Part shown: one piece after another, positions 22,980-29,967 of the stretch | Position numbering within the stretch: position 1 is the first letter of the stretch | Layout of the letters: each line of letters starts with the position of its first letter | Source: Verrucomicrobia bacterium UBA1629 | GTDB lineage: Bacteria > Verrucomicrobiota > Kiritimatiellia > RFP12 > UBA1067 | Assembly (NCBI GenBank): GCA_002321305.1 | Contig: DCMF01000104.1 | Span: 9,584-41,389 of the forward strand | Direction of reading: 5' to 3' | Length of the DNA: 31,806 nucleotides | Program-made: the position numbers and the translations under genes | The notes under the pieces: generated by a model | Seen by the model: the letters and a program-made list of their open reading frames with translations, nothing else | Told to the model about the DNA's origin: nothing | Databases searched by the model: none

Positions 22980-23398
22980 AGCGCGTGTTGCTCGCTCTTT
23001 CGGCGGCGGCCCTGTGCGGCTGTTCGACGACGCTGACGCGTCTGCCGGCGCCGAAGGGCCTGCGCGAGGCGAATGTCCAGCCGCTCGCGACGGTCGAGGT
23101 CTCGAACGCCGCGCTCCTGTTCCTGTCGCTTCTGCCGATCGCCTCGGGCGATCCGCAGAGTCCGAACGGCGGCGACAGCACGTGGTTCGCGGACACGACG
23201 ACGGTCGAGAACCAGCTGAAGATGCTGGCGGATGAGTCCGCGCGCATCGGCGCGACGCGGGCGGTTGACGTGACGACGCTGCGGACGGACGAGTCGCTGT
23301 TCTTCTTCCTCCTCCAGCGCGAGAAGATCCACACGTCGGCGGTGCTCGTCCGGGACGTGCCGCGTCCGGCGGAAAACGGAAAGGACAAGACGAAATGA
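22976..23398 (+). CDS. Putative lipoprotein, second of a pair
   Basis: A 140-aa protein with lipoprotein signal MKRVLLALSAAALCGC (lipobox LCG-Cys16). The mature part contains LLFLSLLPIASGDPQSPNGG, TTTVENQLKMLADESARIGA and a LFFFLLQREKIHTSAVLV strand. No known motif. It starts in an ATGA overlap with the previous gene and ends in another ATGA overlap with panB, forming a tight three-gene chain. A cysteine at the mature N-terminus without Asp at +2 suggests outer-membrane sorting. Confidence 0.75.
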   Translation: MKRVLLALSAAALCGCSTTLTRLPAPKGLREANVQPLATVEVSNAALLFLSLLPIASGDPQSPNGGDSTWFADTTTVENQLKMLADESARIGATRAVDVTTLRTDESLFFFLLQREKIHTSAVLVRDVPRPAENGKDKTK

Positions 23399-24168
23399 AG
23401 AAGTGGAACGTGGCGGCGGTTCGCGCCGCGAAGGGCGTGACGAAACTCGGCTGCTGCACGGCGTATGACGCGCCGTTTGCGCGGCTGGCGGACGAGGCGG
23501 GCGTGCCGATGATCCTCGTCGGCGACTCGATGGGCATGAACACGCTCGGCTACGCGACGACGCTGCCCGTCAACATGAGCGACACGCTCGCGGCGACGGC
23601 GGCGGTCGCGCGCGCCGTGAAGGACGCGCTCGTCATCGGCGACATGCCGTTCGGCTCGTACCAGTGCGGCGAGGACGAGGCGGTGCGCAACGCGGTCGCG
23701 ATCGTCAAGGCCGGGGCGGACGCCGTGAAGCTGGAAGGCGGCGCGTCCGTCTGCGGCCTCATCCGCCGCCTCACGACGGCGGGCATTCCCGTCCTCGCGC
23801 ACGTCGGCATGACGCCGCAGAGCGTCAACGCCTACGGCGGCTTCAGGAAGCAGGGCAAGACGCGCGAGGGCGCGGAGAAGGTGTTCGCGGATGCGAAGGA
23901 CGTCGAGAACGCGGGCGCGTTCGCCGTCACCTTGGAGTGCATCCCGTCCGAACTCGCGGCGGAGATCACGGCGGCGCTGAAGATCGTCACGGTCGGCATC
24001 GGCGCGGGGCCGGTCTGCGACGCACAGTGGCTCGTGATGCACGATTTGCTGGGCCTGAACGAGCAGGTGCCGTCGTTCGTGAAGAAGTACGCCGACCTCG
24101 CGTCGGTCGTGCGCACGGCGTTCGCGACCTACGTCGCCGACGTGCGCGACGGCACGTTCCCGGCGTAG
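23395..24168 (+). CDS. panB: 3-methyl-2-oxobutanoate hydroxymethyltransferase
   Basis: First committed step of pantothenate (CoA) synthesis: transfers a hydroxymethyl group from methylene-tetrahydrofolate to ketoisovalerate. The 257-aa TIM-barrel protein has TAYDAPFARLADEAGVPMIL, VGDSMGMNTLGYATTLPVNM with the metal-binding Asp, VIGDMPFGSYQ, KLEGG and AHVGMTPQSVNAYGGFRKQG, all family signatures. It overlaps the upstream lipoprotein stop by 4 bp. panC and panD are not in the window. Confidence 0.95.
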   Translation: MKKWNVAAVRAAKGVTKLGCCTAYDAPFARLADEAGVPMILVGDSMGMNTLGYATTLPVNMSDTLAATAAVARAVKDALVIGDMPFGSYQCGEDEAVRNAVAIVKAGADAVKLEGGASVCGLIRRLTTAGIPVLAHVGMTPQSVNAYGGFRKQGKTREGAEKVFADAKDVENAGAFAVTLECIPSELAAEITAALKIVTVGIGAGPVCDAQWLVMHDLLGLNEQVPSFVKKYADLASVVRTAFATYVADVRDGTFPA

Positions 24169-24225
24169 CGCGCGTTTCCGTGAAGCGTCGAAAAGCCGCA
24201 GGCAAGAAAGGTCAGGAAAAGGCAC

Positions 24226-24954
24226 ATGAAGATCGCAATCGTCGGCGCCGCCGGGCGCATGGGCAGGAAACTGGTCGAGCTGTCGAAGGACGCCGGGCTG
24301 GAGGTCGTCGCGCAGGTTGACGTGTCCGAGGGATACGCGCGGGAATGGCCGAAGGAAACCGAGGGCGTCATCGACTTCTCGCATCACGCGGGCGTGCCCG
24401 GCTTCGTCGCGCGGGCGGCCGAGCAGGGCATTCCCTACGTGATCGGCACGACGGGCCTCACGCCCGACGAGCAGAAGGTCGTGGACGCTGCCGCGCAGAA
24501 GATTCCGGTCGTGCAGAGCGGCAACTACTCGCTCGGCGTGAATCTCCTCCTCGAGCTCGTTCAGAAGGCGGCGACGATTCTCGGCCCCGAATACGATGTC
24601 GAGGTGACGGAAATGCACCATCGCCACAAGAAGGACGCGCCGTCGGGCACGGCGCTCATGCTCGCCAGGTCGGCGGCGAAGGGACGAGGGCAGGACGCTG
24701 ACTTCGTCTACGGACGTCACGGCGACATCGGGGAGCGACCGGTCGGCGAGATCGCGATTCACGCGCTGCGCGGCGGCTCGGTCGTCGGCGACCACACCGT
24801 CATGTTCGCGGGCGAGCTGGAGCGCGTCGAGCTGACGCACAAGGCACAGGATCGTGCGGCATTCGCCGCCGGCGCCCTGAAGGCGCTTGTCTGGGCGCGG
24901 GGACAGGTCCCTGGCCTCTACACGATGCGTCATGTCCTCGGATTCGCGGAATAG
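24226..24954 (+). CDS. dapB: 4-hydroxy-tetrahydrodipicolinate reductase
   Basis: NAD(P)H-dependent reductase of the diaminopimelate/lysine pathway, cytosolic. The 242-aa protein has the Rossmann motif IVGAAGRMGR, then GTTGLTPDEQ, SGNYSLGVNLLLEL and the signature VTEMHHRHKKDAPSGTALML with catalytic His and Lys. It continues with GERPVGEIAIHALRGGSVVG and LTHKAQDRAAFAAGAL. AGGAAAAGG precedes the ATG. It lies 57 nt after panB and is followed by the kdsA promoter. Confidence 0.95.
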   Translation: MKIAIVGAAGRMGRKLVELSKDAGLEVVAQVDVSEGYAREWPKETEGVIDFSHHAGVPGFVARAAEQGIPYVIGTTGLTPDEQKVVDAAAQKIPVVQSGNYSLGVNLLLELVQKAATILGPEYDVEVTEMHHRHKKDAPSGTALMLARSAAKGRGQDADFVYGRHGDIGERPVGEIAIHALRGGSVVGDHTVMFAGELERVELTHKAQDRAAFAAGALKALVWARGQVPGLYTMRHVLGFAE

Positions 24955-24974
24955 CATTCCCCACGTCGTTTTGG

Positions 24975-24980
24975 TATAAT
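24975..24980 (+). promoter_or_regulatory. Extended -10 promoter of kdsA
   Basis: CGTTTTGGTATAAT; ATG 24988 follows after 7 nt, predicting a transcript start at 24987. Confidence 0.75.
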
Positions 24981-24987
24981 TTTCGCC

Positions 24988-25803
24988 ATGAAGAAAGTTC
25001 TTGTCGATAAGGGTGTTGTTTTTGGCGACGGCGGGCTCACGTTCATCGCGGGCCCGTGCGTCATCGAGTCGCGTGCGATGGCGCTCGATCTCGCGAAGCG
25101 GCTCACGGCCCTCGCGAAGAAGCTGGGCGTCGGCTTCGTCTTCAAGGCGAGCTTCGACAAGGCGAACCGCACGAGCGTCGATTCCTTCCGGGGCCCCGGC
25201 ATCGACAAGGGGCTGGAGATCCTGGCGGAGGTGCGTTCGACGTTCGGCGTCCCGGTGCTGACCGACGTGCACGAGCCGTGGCAGTGCAAGCCGGTCGCCG
25301 AGGTCTGCGACATTCTCCAGATTCCCGCGTTCCTCGCGCGCCAGACGGATCTCGTCGTCGCGGCGGGCGAGACGGGTGCGGTCGTGAACGTGAAGAAGGG
25401 CCAGTTCATGGCGCCGGAGGACATGGCGCAGGTCGTCCGCAAGATCGAGTCGACGGGCAACCGCCGCATCACGCTCTGCGAGCGCGGCAGCTCCTTCGGC
25501 TACCATAACCTCGTCGCCGACATGCGTTCTCTGCTCATCATGCGCGAGCTGGGCTACCCGGTCATCATGGACGCGACGCATGCCGTGCAGCGTCCGGGCG
25601 GGCTTGGGACGGGTTCGGGCGGCGACGGCAAGTACGCGCCGGCTTTGGCGCGCGCGGCGGTCGCGACGGGCGTCGATGGCGTCTTCATGGAGACGCACAT
25701 GAACCCAAAGGTCGCGAAGAGCGATGCGGCGAACGCGATTCGCTTCGCCGACGTGGCGGCGCTCTGGAAGAAGCTTCTCGCCATTCACGCGGTCGTGCGT
25801 TAA
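24988..25803 (+). CDS. kdsA: 3-deoxy-8-phosphooctulonate (KDO-8-P) synthase
   Basis: Condenses arabinose-5-phosphate with phosphoenolpyruvate to KDO-8-P for lipopolysaccharide core synthesis, which implies an outer membrane. The 271-aa TIM barrel has FIAGPCVIESRAMALDLA, FKASFDKANRTS, FRGPGIDKGL, TDVHEPWQ, IPAFLARQTDL and a late FMETHMNPKVAKSD segment. It has the family length. Start fixed by a -10 7 nt upstream, so the mRNA is probably leaderless. Confidence 0.96.
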   Translation: MKKVLVDKGVVFGDGGLTFIAGPCVIESRAMALDLAKRLTALAKKLGVGFVFKASFDKANRTSVDSFRGPGIDKGLEILAEVRSTFGVPVLTDVHEPWQCKPVAEVCDILQIPAFLARQTDLVVAAGETGAVVNVKKGQFMAPEDMAQVVRKIESTGNRRITLCERGSSFGYHNLVADMRSLLIMRELGYPVIMDATHAVQRPGGLGTGSGGDGKYAPALARAAVATGVDGVFMETHMNPKVAKSDAANAIRFADVAALWKKLLAIHAVVR

Positions 25804-25845
25804 GGCAGCGGTCAGACCAGTCGGCCGCCGAGGGCCTTTCGACGT

Positions 25846-25919
25846 GTCCGCGAACGGGTGCGCGGACGGTCGTGCGCAAACGAGCCTGAAATTTTCTGCG
25901 CAAGCGCGGACGACCAAGT
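25846..25919. other. Inverted repeats upstream of the SDR promoter
   Basis: GTCCGCG (25846-25852) pairs with CGCGGAC (25861-25867). Immediately after, GGTCGT and GCGCA can pair with a TGCGC and ACGACC further on. These lie between the kdsA stop and the next promoter, with no T-tract, so they may be a factor-dependent 3' end of kdsA or protein-binding dyads. Confidence 0.3.
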
Positions 25920-25932
25920 CGGGCGGTTATGG

Positions 25933-25938
25933 TATAAT
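25933..25938 (+). promoter_or_regulatory. Extended -10 promoter of the SDR-dehydratase operon
   Basis: GTTATGGTATAAT; predicted start 25945 and a 25-nt leader with GAAAGGG before ATG 25970. This is one of the few promoters here with a true leader. Confidence 0.7.
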
Positions 25939-25969
25939 ACGCGCCGACAGCCGAGAAAGGGCTTTTCAG

Positions 25970-26773
25970 ATGAACAGATTCAAGGACAAGGTCGTTTTGG
26001 TGACGGGCGGGAACCGCAACACGGGTCTCTGGCTCGTGAAGAAGTTTTCGGACGAGGGCGCGCGCGTCTTCATGTGCGGCTCGTCGGAGGCCTCGACGGC
26101 GCGCGGCGCGGAGGCGCTGCGGGCGATGGGCGTCGCGGGCGTGACGGCGCAGGCGTGCGACGTCGGCGACAGGGCGCAGGTGGACGCGCTCATGGATCGC
26201 ATTGCGCGGGAGGCGGGGACGCTCGACATCCTCGTCAACAACGCGGCCGACCAGGGGCTGGGCCTTGGCGGTCCGCTGGAGATGGATCCGGCGGCGATCC
26301 TGAAGGTCATGAACACGAACGTGAAGGGCGGCTTCCAGGTCACGCAGGCGGCGTGCAGGCACTTCTTCATGAAGCGGCCCTACGAAGTCGGCGGCCCGTA
26401 TCGCGGCACGGTCGTCTTCCTGTCGTCCAACACCGCGATGCGCGCGATCCGGAACCGAACGGCCTACTGCGCCTCGAAGGGCGCGATCAACTCGATGGTG
26501 CGCGCGCTCGCGCTCGACCTCTCGCCGCTCGGCATCCGCGTCAACGCCTGCGCGCCGGGCTACATCTACACCGAGCGCTGGGACGCGCTCGACGAGAAGG
26601 TCAAGGCGCGCCGCCGCGCGAACTGTCCGCTCGGCCGCGAGGCGACGGGGGCGGACATCGCGAACGTCGTCGCGTTCCTCGCGAGCGAGGATTCCGGCAA
26701 CATGGCCGGCGAGATCGTGACGTGCGACGCGGGCTGCTCGTGCCAGCACATGCCGGCGGATGTGGATTGTTGA
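25970..26773 (+). CDS. Short-chain dehydrogenase/reductase
   Basis: NAD(P)-dependent oxidoreductase of the classical SDR family, 267 aa. The cofactor loop is VTGGNRNTG (residues 11-19; consensus TGxxxGIG). ILVNNAAD (87-94), a Ser in FLSSN, and YCASK (Tyr166, Lys170) form the active site. GDIAN-like GADIANVVAFLASEDSGNMAGEIVTCDAG is the usual C-terminus. The start at 25970 lies behind a promoter; the frame is open further upstream but crosses the kdsA 3' end. Ten nt separate it from a sugar-acid dehydratase, so it probably oxidises a sugar or sugar acid in the same pathway. Confidence 0.9.
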   Translation: MNRFKDKVVLVTGGNRNTGLWLVKKFSDEGARVFMCGSSEASTARGAEALRAMGVAGVTAQACDVGDRAQVDALMDRIAREAGTLDILVNNAADQGLGLGGPLEMDPAAILKVMNTNVKGGFQVTQAACRHFFMKRPYEVGGPYRGTVVFLSSNTAMRAIRNRTAYCASKGAINSMVRALALDLSPLGIRVNACAPGYIYTERWDALDEKVKARRRANCPLGREATGADIANVVAFLASEDSGNMAGEIVTCDAGCSCQHMPADVDC

Positions 26774-26782
26774 GGGTGAGAA

Positions 26783-27949
26783 ATGAAGATAACGGCCATC
26801 AAACCGTTTGTCATTGACTGCTTCCGCACGAACTGGGTGTTCGTGAAGGTCGAGACGGACGAGGGAATCTCGGGCCTCGGCGAAGGGACGCTCGAATACA
26901 AGGAGAACGCGCTCGTCGGGGCGCTCAAGGACCTGGAGCACGCGCTCCTCGGCAAGGATCCGTTCGACACCGCGTGGATCGAGCACGAGAACTACCGCGA
27001 CGCCTACTGGCGCGGCGGCGCCGTCCTCATGAGCGCGCTGTCGGCGATCGACATGGCGCTCTGGGACATCAAGGGCAAGGCCCTCGGCGTCCCGTGCTGG
27101 AAGCTCCTCGGCGGCAAGTGCCGCGAGGCCGTCCCCTGCTACGCGAACTGCTGGTTCGCGGGCGCGAAGGAGCCGGAGGAGTTCGCGGCGAAAGCGACGG
27201 CCGCCGTCGCGCGCGGCTTCAAGGGGCTGAAGTGGGATCCGTTCGGCAAGAACTACCGCCAGTTGCCGCCTGCCGACTTCAGGAAGGCGATGAAGTGCGT
27301 CGCCGCCGTGAAGGGCGCGACGGAGGGCAAGGCCGAGATCCTGATCGAGTGCCACGGCCGCTTCGACGTGCCGACGGCGCTCCGCGTCTGCCACGCGCTG
27401 GAGGAGTTCGACCCCTACTGGGTCGAGGAGCCGGTCATCCCCGACACGATGCGGGCCTTGGCGGACGTCCGGTCGCGCGTGCGCGTGCCGATCGCCTGCG
27501 GCGAGCGCCTCTACACGACGCAGCAGATCCTCGACGCGATCGAGCTCAGCTGCTGCGACTACCTGCAGCCCGACTCGTCGCATGCGGGCGGCATCACGGC
27601 GATGAAGGGCATCGCGGCGATCTGCGACGCGCACCACGTGCCGTTCTGCGCGCACAATCCGAGCGGGCCGGTGGCGAACGCCGTCACGCTCGCCCTCGGC
27701 GTCTCGACGCCGGGCTACTGCATCCACGAGACGCTGTTCGACGACGTGCCGTGGCGCAAGGACGTCGTTGACGAGGACGTGAAGTTCGTGGACGGACTGA
27801 TGTATCCCTCGAATCGTCCGGGGCTCGGCATCGCGCTGAACGAGGCCGCCGCCGCCGCGCATCCGAAGCAGGACCACTGGCTGCGCCACTATGTCGGCAC
27901 GCTCACGAACGTGCGTCCGCCGGACGCCGCGCCGTATTACCACGGGTGA
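26783..27949 (+). CDS. Enolase-superfamily sugar-acid dehydratase (mandelate racemase/DgoD-like)
   Basis: Predicted to dehydrate an aldonic acid to a 2-keto-3-deoxy acid. In the 388-aa protein the metal ligands are Glu189, Glu215 and Glu241 with spacing 26 and 26, and the acid/base histidines are His191 (IECHGRFD) and His291 (CAHNPSGP). As I recall D-galactonate dehydratase of E. coli, its ligands and bases have the same spacing shifted by six, but with Asp at the first ligand. The capping domain starts with ITAIKPFVIDCFRTNWVFVK. It shares an operon with the SDR and is followed by a sugar-type regulator. The substrate (galactonate, fuconate, arabinonate or other) is not decided by sequence. 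Confidence 0.85.
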   Translation: MKITAIKPFVIDCFRTNWVFVKVETDEGISGLGEGTLEYKENALVGALKDLEHALLGKDPFDTAWIEHENYRDAYWRGGAVLMSALSAIDMALWDIKGKALGVPCWKLLGGKCREAVPCYANCWFAGAKEPEEFAAKATAAVARGFKGLKWDPFGKNYRQLPPADFRKAMKCVAAVKGATEGKAEILIECHGRFDVPTALRVCHALEEFDPYWVEEPVIPDTMRALADVRSRVRVPIACGERLYTTQQILDAIELSCCDYLQPDSSHAGGITAMKGIAAICDAHHVPFCAHNPSGPVANAVTLALGVSTPGYCIHETLFDDVPWRKDVVDEDVKFVDGLMYPSNRPGLGIALNEAAAAAHPKQDHWLRHYVGTLTNVRPPDAAPYYHG

Positions 27950-27990
27950 AGCCGCGCGCCGCAGATTGGCGTTGAGGCGAGCCGATATGA

Positions 27991-27996
27991 TATACT
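27991..27996 (+). promoter_or_regulatory. Extended -10 promoter of the XylR-like regulator transcript
   Basis: ATATGATATACT; predicted start 28003, one base before ATG 28004, which opens a 21-codon frame rather than the regulator itself. Confidence 0.65.
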
Positions 27997-28003
27997 ATCC
28001 GGC

Positions 28004-28069
28004 ATGAGAGCCGAGCAGATGCCCTGTGGCGTTGAAAACCCGCCTGACGTGAACGGAAGGCGCGCATGA
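28004..28069 (+). CDS. Putative leaderless leader peptide coupled to the regulator
   Basis: A 21-residue frame beginning MRAEQMPCGVENPP starts 7 nt after the -10. Its TGA stop overlaps the regulator ATG in ATGA (28066-28069). The position matches the leaderless genes in this window, so initiation here and reinitiation at the regulator is plausible. No homology is claimed. Confidence 0.4.
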   Translation: MRAEQMPCGVENPPDVNGRRA

Positions 28070-29211
28070 GGAAATCCTCCCGCAAGACCGTCCTCGTCCA
28101 CTTGGGGCGGTGGTCCGCCGCGCGGCAGCGCTTTGCGGGGATCTGCCGCTACGCGCGCCAGCACGGCTGGACGCTGCATCTCGTCGAGAACATCGCGCAC
28201 GACATCAGCTATCCTTGGGAGGCGGCGATCGACTACTGGCGGCCGGATGGCGTCATCATCGACGGCGATGACGTCTACGTCCCGCCCCGGCTGAAAGGAC
28301 TGGCCGTCCACTGCGACGCCGACCCGCGAAAGATGCGGGGTCCCTATTACGGCGTGGTCTATGACTCGATCGGCGCGACGGAGAAGGCGATCGAGGAGCT
28401 GAAGTCGCTGGAGTATGCGCATTACGCCTTTGCCGGCTATTACGTGCGCGTCGGCTGGTCGGAGGTGCGCCGCAGCCGGTTTCTCAAGGAGTTCGCGGGC
28501 TTCTGCAGCCCGACGTTCGTTCTGGAAGACGGCGACGGGCAGGTTGTTGACCACCTGATGCGCATGCGGGTCTGGCTGGAAAGGCTGCCGAAGCCGTGCG
28601 GCATCTTCGCGGTGAACGACCGGATCGGGCGTGACCTCGCGATCTTCTGCCGCCAGCTCGGCTATTCCGTGCCGGGCGAGATCGCCATCGCCGGCATTGA
28701 CAACGACGAGACGCTCTGCGAGGGCTCCGAGCCGACGCTGACGAGCGCGACGCAGAATTTCGACGAGTCGGGCTATCGCGCGGCGGAGATGCTGGACAGC
28801 CTGATGCAGGGGGAAAAGGTCTCGCCGCCGGTCAAGTGCCTTTCCGAGGCGATCATCCTGCGGCGCCAGTCGACGCGCCGCTTCAACGCGGGCACGGCGC
28901 GGCTCAAGAGCGCCGTCGGGTTCATCCGCCAGCACGCCTGCGAAGGCATCGGCGCGCGGGAGGTCGTCCAGTACCTCGGCTACACCCGCCGCAAGGCGGA
29001 GCGCGACTTCCGCGCGTTCACCGGGCACTCCATCATGGCGGAGATCCTGGACGTGCGCTATGCGCGGGCGTGCGAGCTCCTCAAGGAACCGGGCCGCTCG
29101 CTCGAGAGCATCTACCAGGACTGCGGCTATCGCGACAACACGGCCTTCCGCCGCTTCTTCTTTGCGCGCACGGGGCTTCCCCCGGGCGAATGGCGCAAGC
29201 GCCATTCGTGA
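28066..29211 (+). CDS. XylR-like transcriptional regulator (LacI-type sensor + AraC HTH)
   Basis: A 381-aa DNA-binding regulator with the order of XylR. A periplasmic-binding-protein-like sugar sensor comes first (about residues 5-270: RQRFAGICRYARQHGWTLHL, RPDGVIIDGDD, CGIFAVNDRIGRDLAIFCRQ, VPGEIAIAGIDNDE). A C-terminal AraC helix-turn-helix pair follows (about 277-381: EVVQYLGYTRRKAERDFRAF, ESIYQDCGYRDNTAFRRFFF). There is no N-terminal LacI HTH. It sits between a sugar-acid pathway and a glycosidase, its probable targets. The start overlaps the stop of a 21-codon frame, and GGAAGG lies upstream. Terminator-like hairpin downstream. Confidence 0.88.
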   Translation: MRKSSRKTVLVHLGRWSAARQRFAGICRYARQHGWTLHLVENIAHDISYPWEAAIDYWRPDGVIIDGDDVYVPPRLKGLAVHCDADPRKMRGPYYGVVYDSIGATEKAIEELKSLEYAHYAFAGYYVRVGWSEVRRSRFLKEFAGFCSPTFVLEDGDGQVVDHLMRMRVWLERLPKPCGIFAVNDRIGRDLAIFCRQLGYSVPGEIAIAGIDNDETLCEGSEPTLTSATQNFDESGYRAAEMLDSLMQGEKVSPPVKCLSEAIILRRQSTRRFNAGTARLKSAVGFIRQHACEGIGAREVVQYLGYTRRKAERDFRAFTGHSIMAEILDVRYARACELLKEPGRSLESIYQDCGYRDNTAFRRFFFARTGLPPGEWRKRHS

Positions 29212-29222
29212 GAGGCGGGCGC

Positions 29223-29244
29223 CTCGGCGCGATGTCGAGTTTTT
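29223..29244 (+). terminator. Intrinsic terminator of the regulator gene
   Basis: CTCGGC (29223-29228) pairs with GTCGAG (29234-29239) across a 5-nt loop, with one G-U, followed by five T. A competing 6-bp hairpin GAGGCG/CGCCTC lies just upstream (29212-29225). Confidence 0.5.
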
Positions 29245-29246
29245 GT

Positions 29247-29684
29247 CCACGGATTGACACGGATTATCACGAATTGAGTTCCGTGCCGATTCGTGCAGAT
29301 TCGTGGCCGCCCCCGATCCGTGTGAATCCGTGTAATCCGTGGACGTCTCTCCGTGCCTCCCTTTCTCCGTTCCCTCCGCGTTTAACGCCGTAGGCTTTTC
29401 GCCTGTCAAGGTCTTGTCCACGGATTGACACGGATTATCACGAATTGAGTTCCGTGCCGATTCGTGCAGATTCGCGGCCACCCCCAATCCGTGCGAATCC
29501 GTGTAATCCGTGGATGCTTCTCCGTGTCTCCCTTTCTCCGTCTCCTCCGCGTTTAACGCCGTAGGCTTTTCGCCTGTCAAGGTCTTGTCCACGGATTGAC
29601 ACGGATTATCACGAATTGAGATTCGTGCAGATTCGTGCAGATTCGAGGACGCCCCCGATCCGTGTGAATCCGTGTAATCCGTGG
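29247..29684. repeat. Three-unit 171-bp tandem array of inverted-repeat elements
   Basis: Units begin at 29247, 29418 and 29589, exactly 171 bp apart. Each has a 96-nt core (29247-29342, 29418-29513, 29589-29684) whose ends CCACGGATT-G-ACACGGATT and AATCCGTGTAATCCGTGG form an 18-bp stem with one bulged base. Cores are joined by nearly identical 75-nt linkers containing CGCGTTTAACGCCGTAGGC. The first two cores differ at four bases. The third differs mainly in the loop, where GATTCGTGCA is repeated. Inside each core CACGAATT/GATTCGTG repeats the theme. This resembles dispersed palindromic repeats of Verrucomicrobiota-type genomes, not CRISPR. Confidence 0.9.
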
Positions 29685-29690
29685 ATACGT

Positions 29691-29853
29691 TCACATCCTT
29701 CTGCGCGAAGACCGTTGCGACGGCGACCGCCGTCACGAGGACGGCCTTGGTGGACGGCGGCAGCTTGACGAACCGTTCCGAAAGCTCCAGCAGAAACTTT
29801 CTCTGCCAAAGTTCCGCGCGAACCGCCCGGATGGTCTCGTTCAGCTGTCGCAA
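29691..29853 (-). pseudogene. Minus-strand fragment with coding character, running into the repeat array
   Basis: From TTG 29853 the minus strand reads RQLNETIRAVRAELWQRKFL, then LLELSERFVKLPPSTKA and a membrane-like VLVTAVAVATVFAQKD. Third codon positions are strongly G/C, as in the real genes here, until the repeat array begins. The frame is also open upstream to 29928 but has no ATG. Downstream it continues without a stop through all three repeats. It may be a small membrane protein, the end of a decayed gene, or a longer repeat-tailed protein. Function unknown. Confidence 0.35.
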
Positions 29854-29898
29854 GACGCAAAACTTGTCGCAAAGCGCATAAACAAAGTTGCGCGTTCG

Positions 29899-29924
29899 GC
29901 ATACTATTCCTTCTGTCGGTATGC
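29899..29924. promoter_or_regulatory. Operator-like dyad upstream of the GH127 -10
   Basis: GCATAC (29899-29904) and GTATGC (29919-29924) form an inverted repeat with 14-nt spacing that ends exactly where the -10 TATACT begins. Its position over the -35 region suits a regulator site, possibly for the adjacent XylR-like protein. Confidence 0.4.
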
Positions 29925-29930
29925 TATACT
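29925..29930 (+). promoter_or_regulatory. Extended -10 promoter of the GH127 gene
   Basis: GTATGCTATACT; predicted start 29937, leader of about 31 nt with AAGGA before ATG 29968. Confidence 0.6.
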
Positions 29931-29967
29931 ACCACCATCTGACAAGACCCCGAAGGAATGTCCTGCC

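Noticed and set aside
22894..25917. A 1007-codon minus-strand open frame
   Set aside because: Fully antisense to the lipoprotein pair, panB, dapB and kdsA; Arg/Ala/Asp-rich composition without motifs.
27981..28003. GCCG...CGGC inverted repeat over the regulator promoter as an autoregulatory operator
   Set aside because: Only four pairs match, and the central part is explained by the common TATGATATACT promoter form, also seen before tRNA-Leu.
29247..29684. CRISPR array
   Set aside because: Repeats are 96-nt palindromes, the linkers are near-identical rather than unique spacers, and no cas gene is nearby.
27937..29691. Continuation of the minus-strand frame through the repeats and the regulator gene as one 638-codon protein
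   Set aside because: The part below 29247 is antisense to the regulator, and the repeat copies show no protein-level constraint. Only the 29691-29853 segment is kept as a possible fragment.
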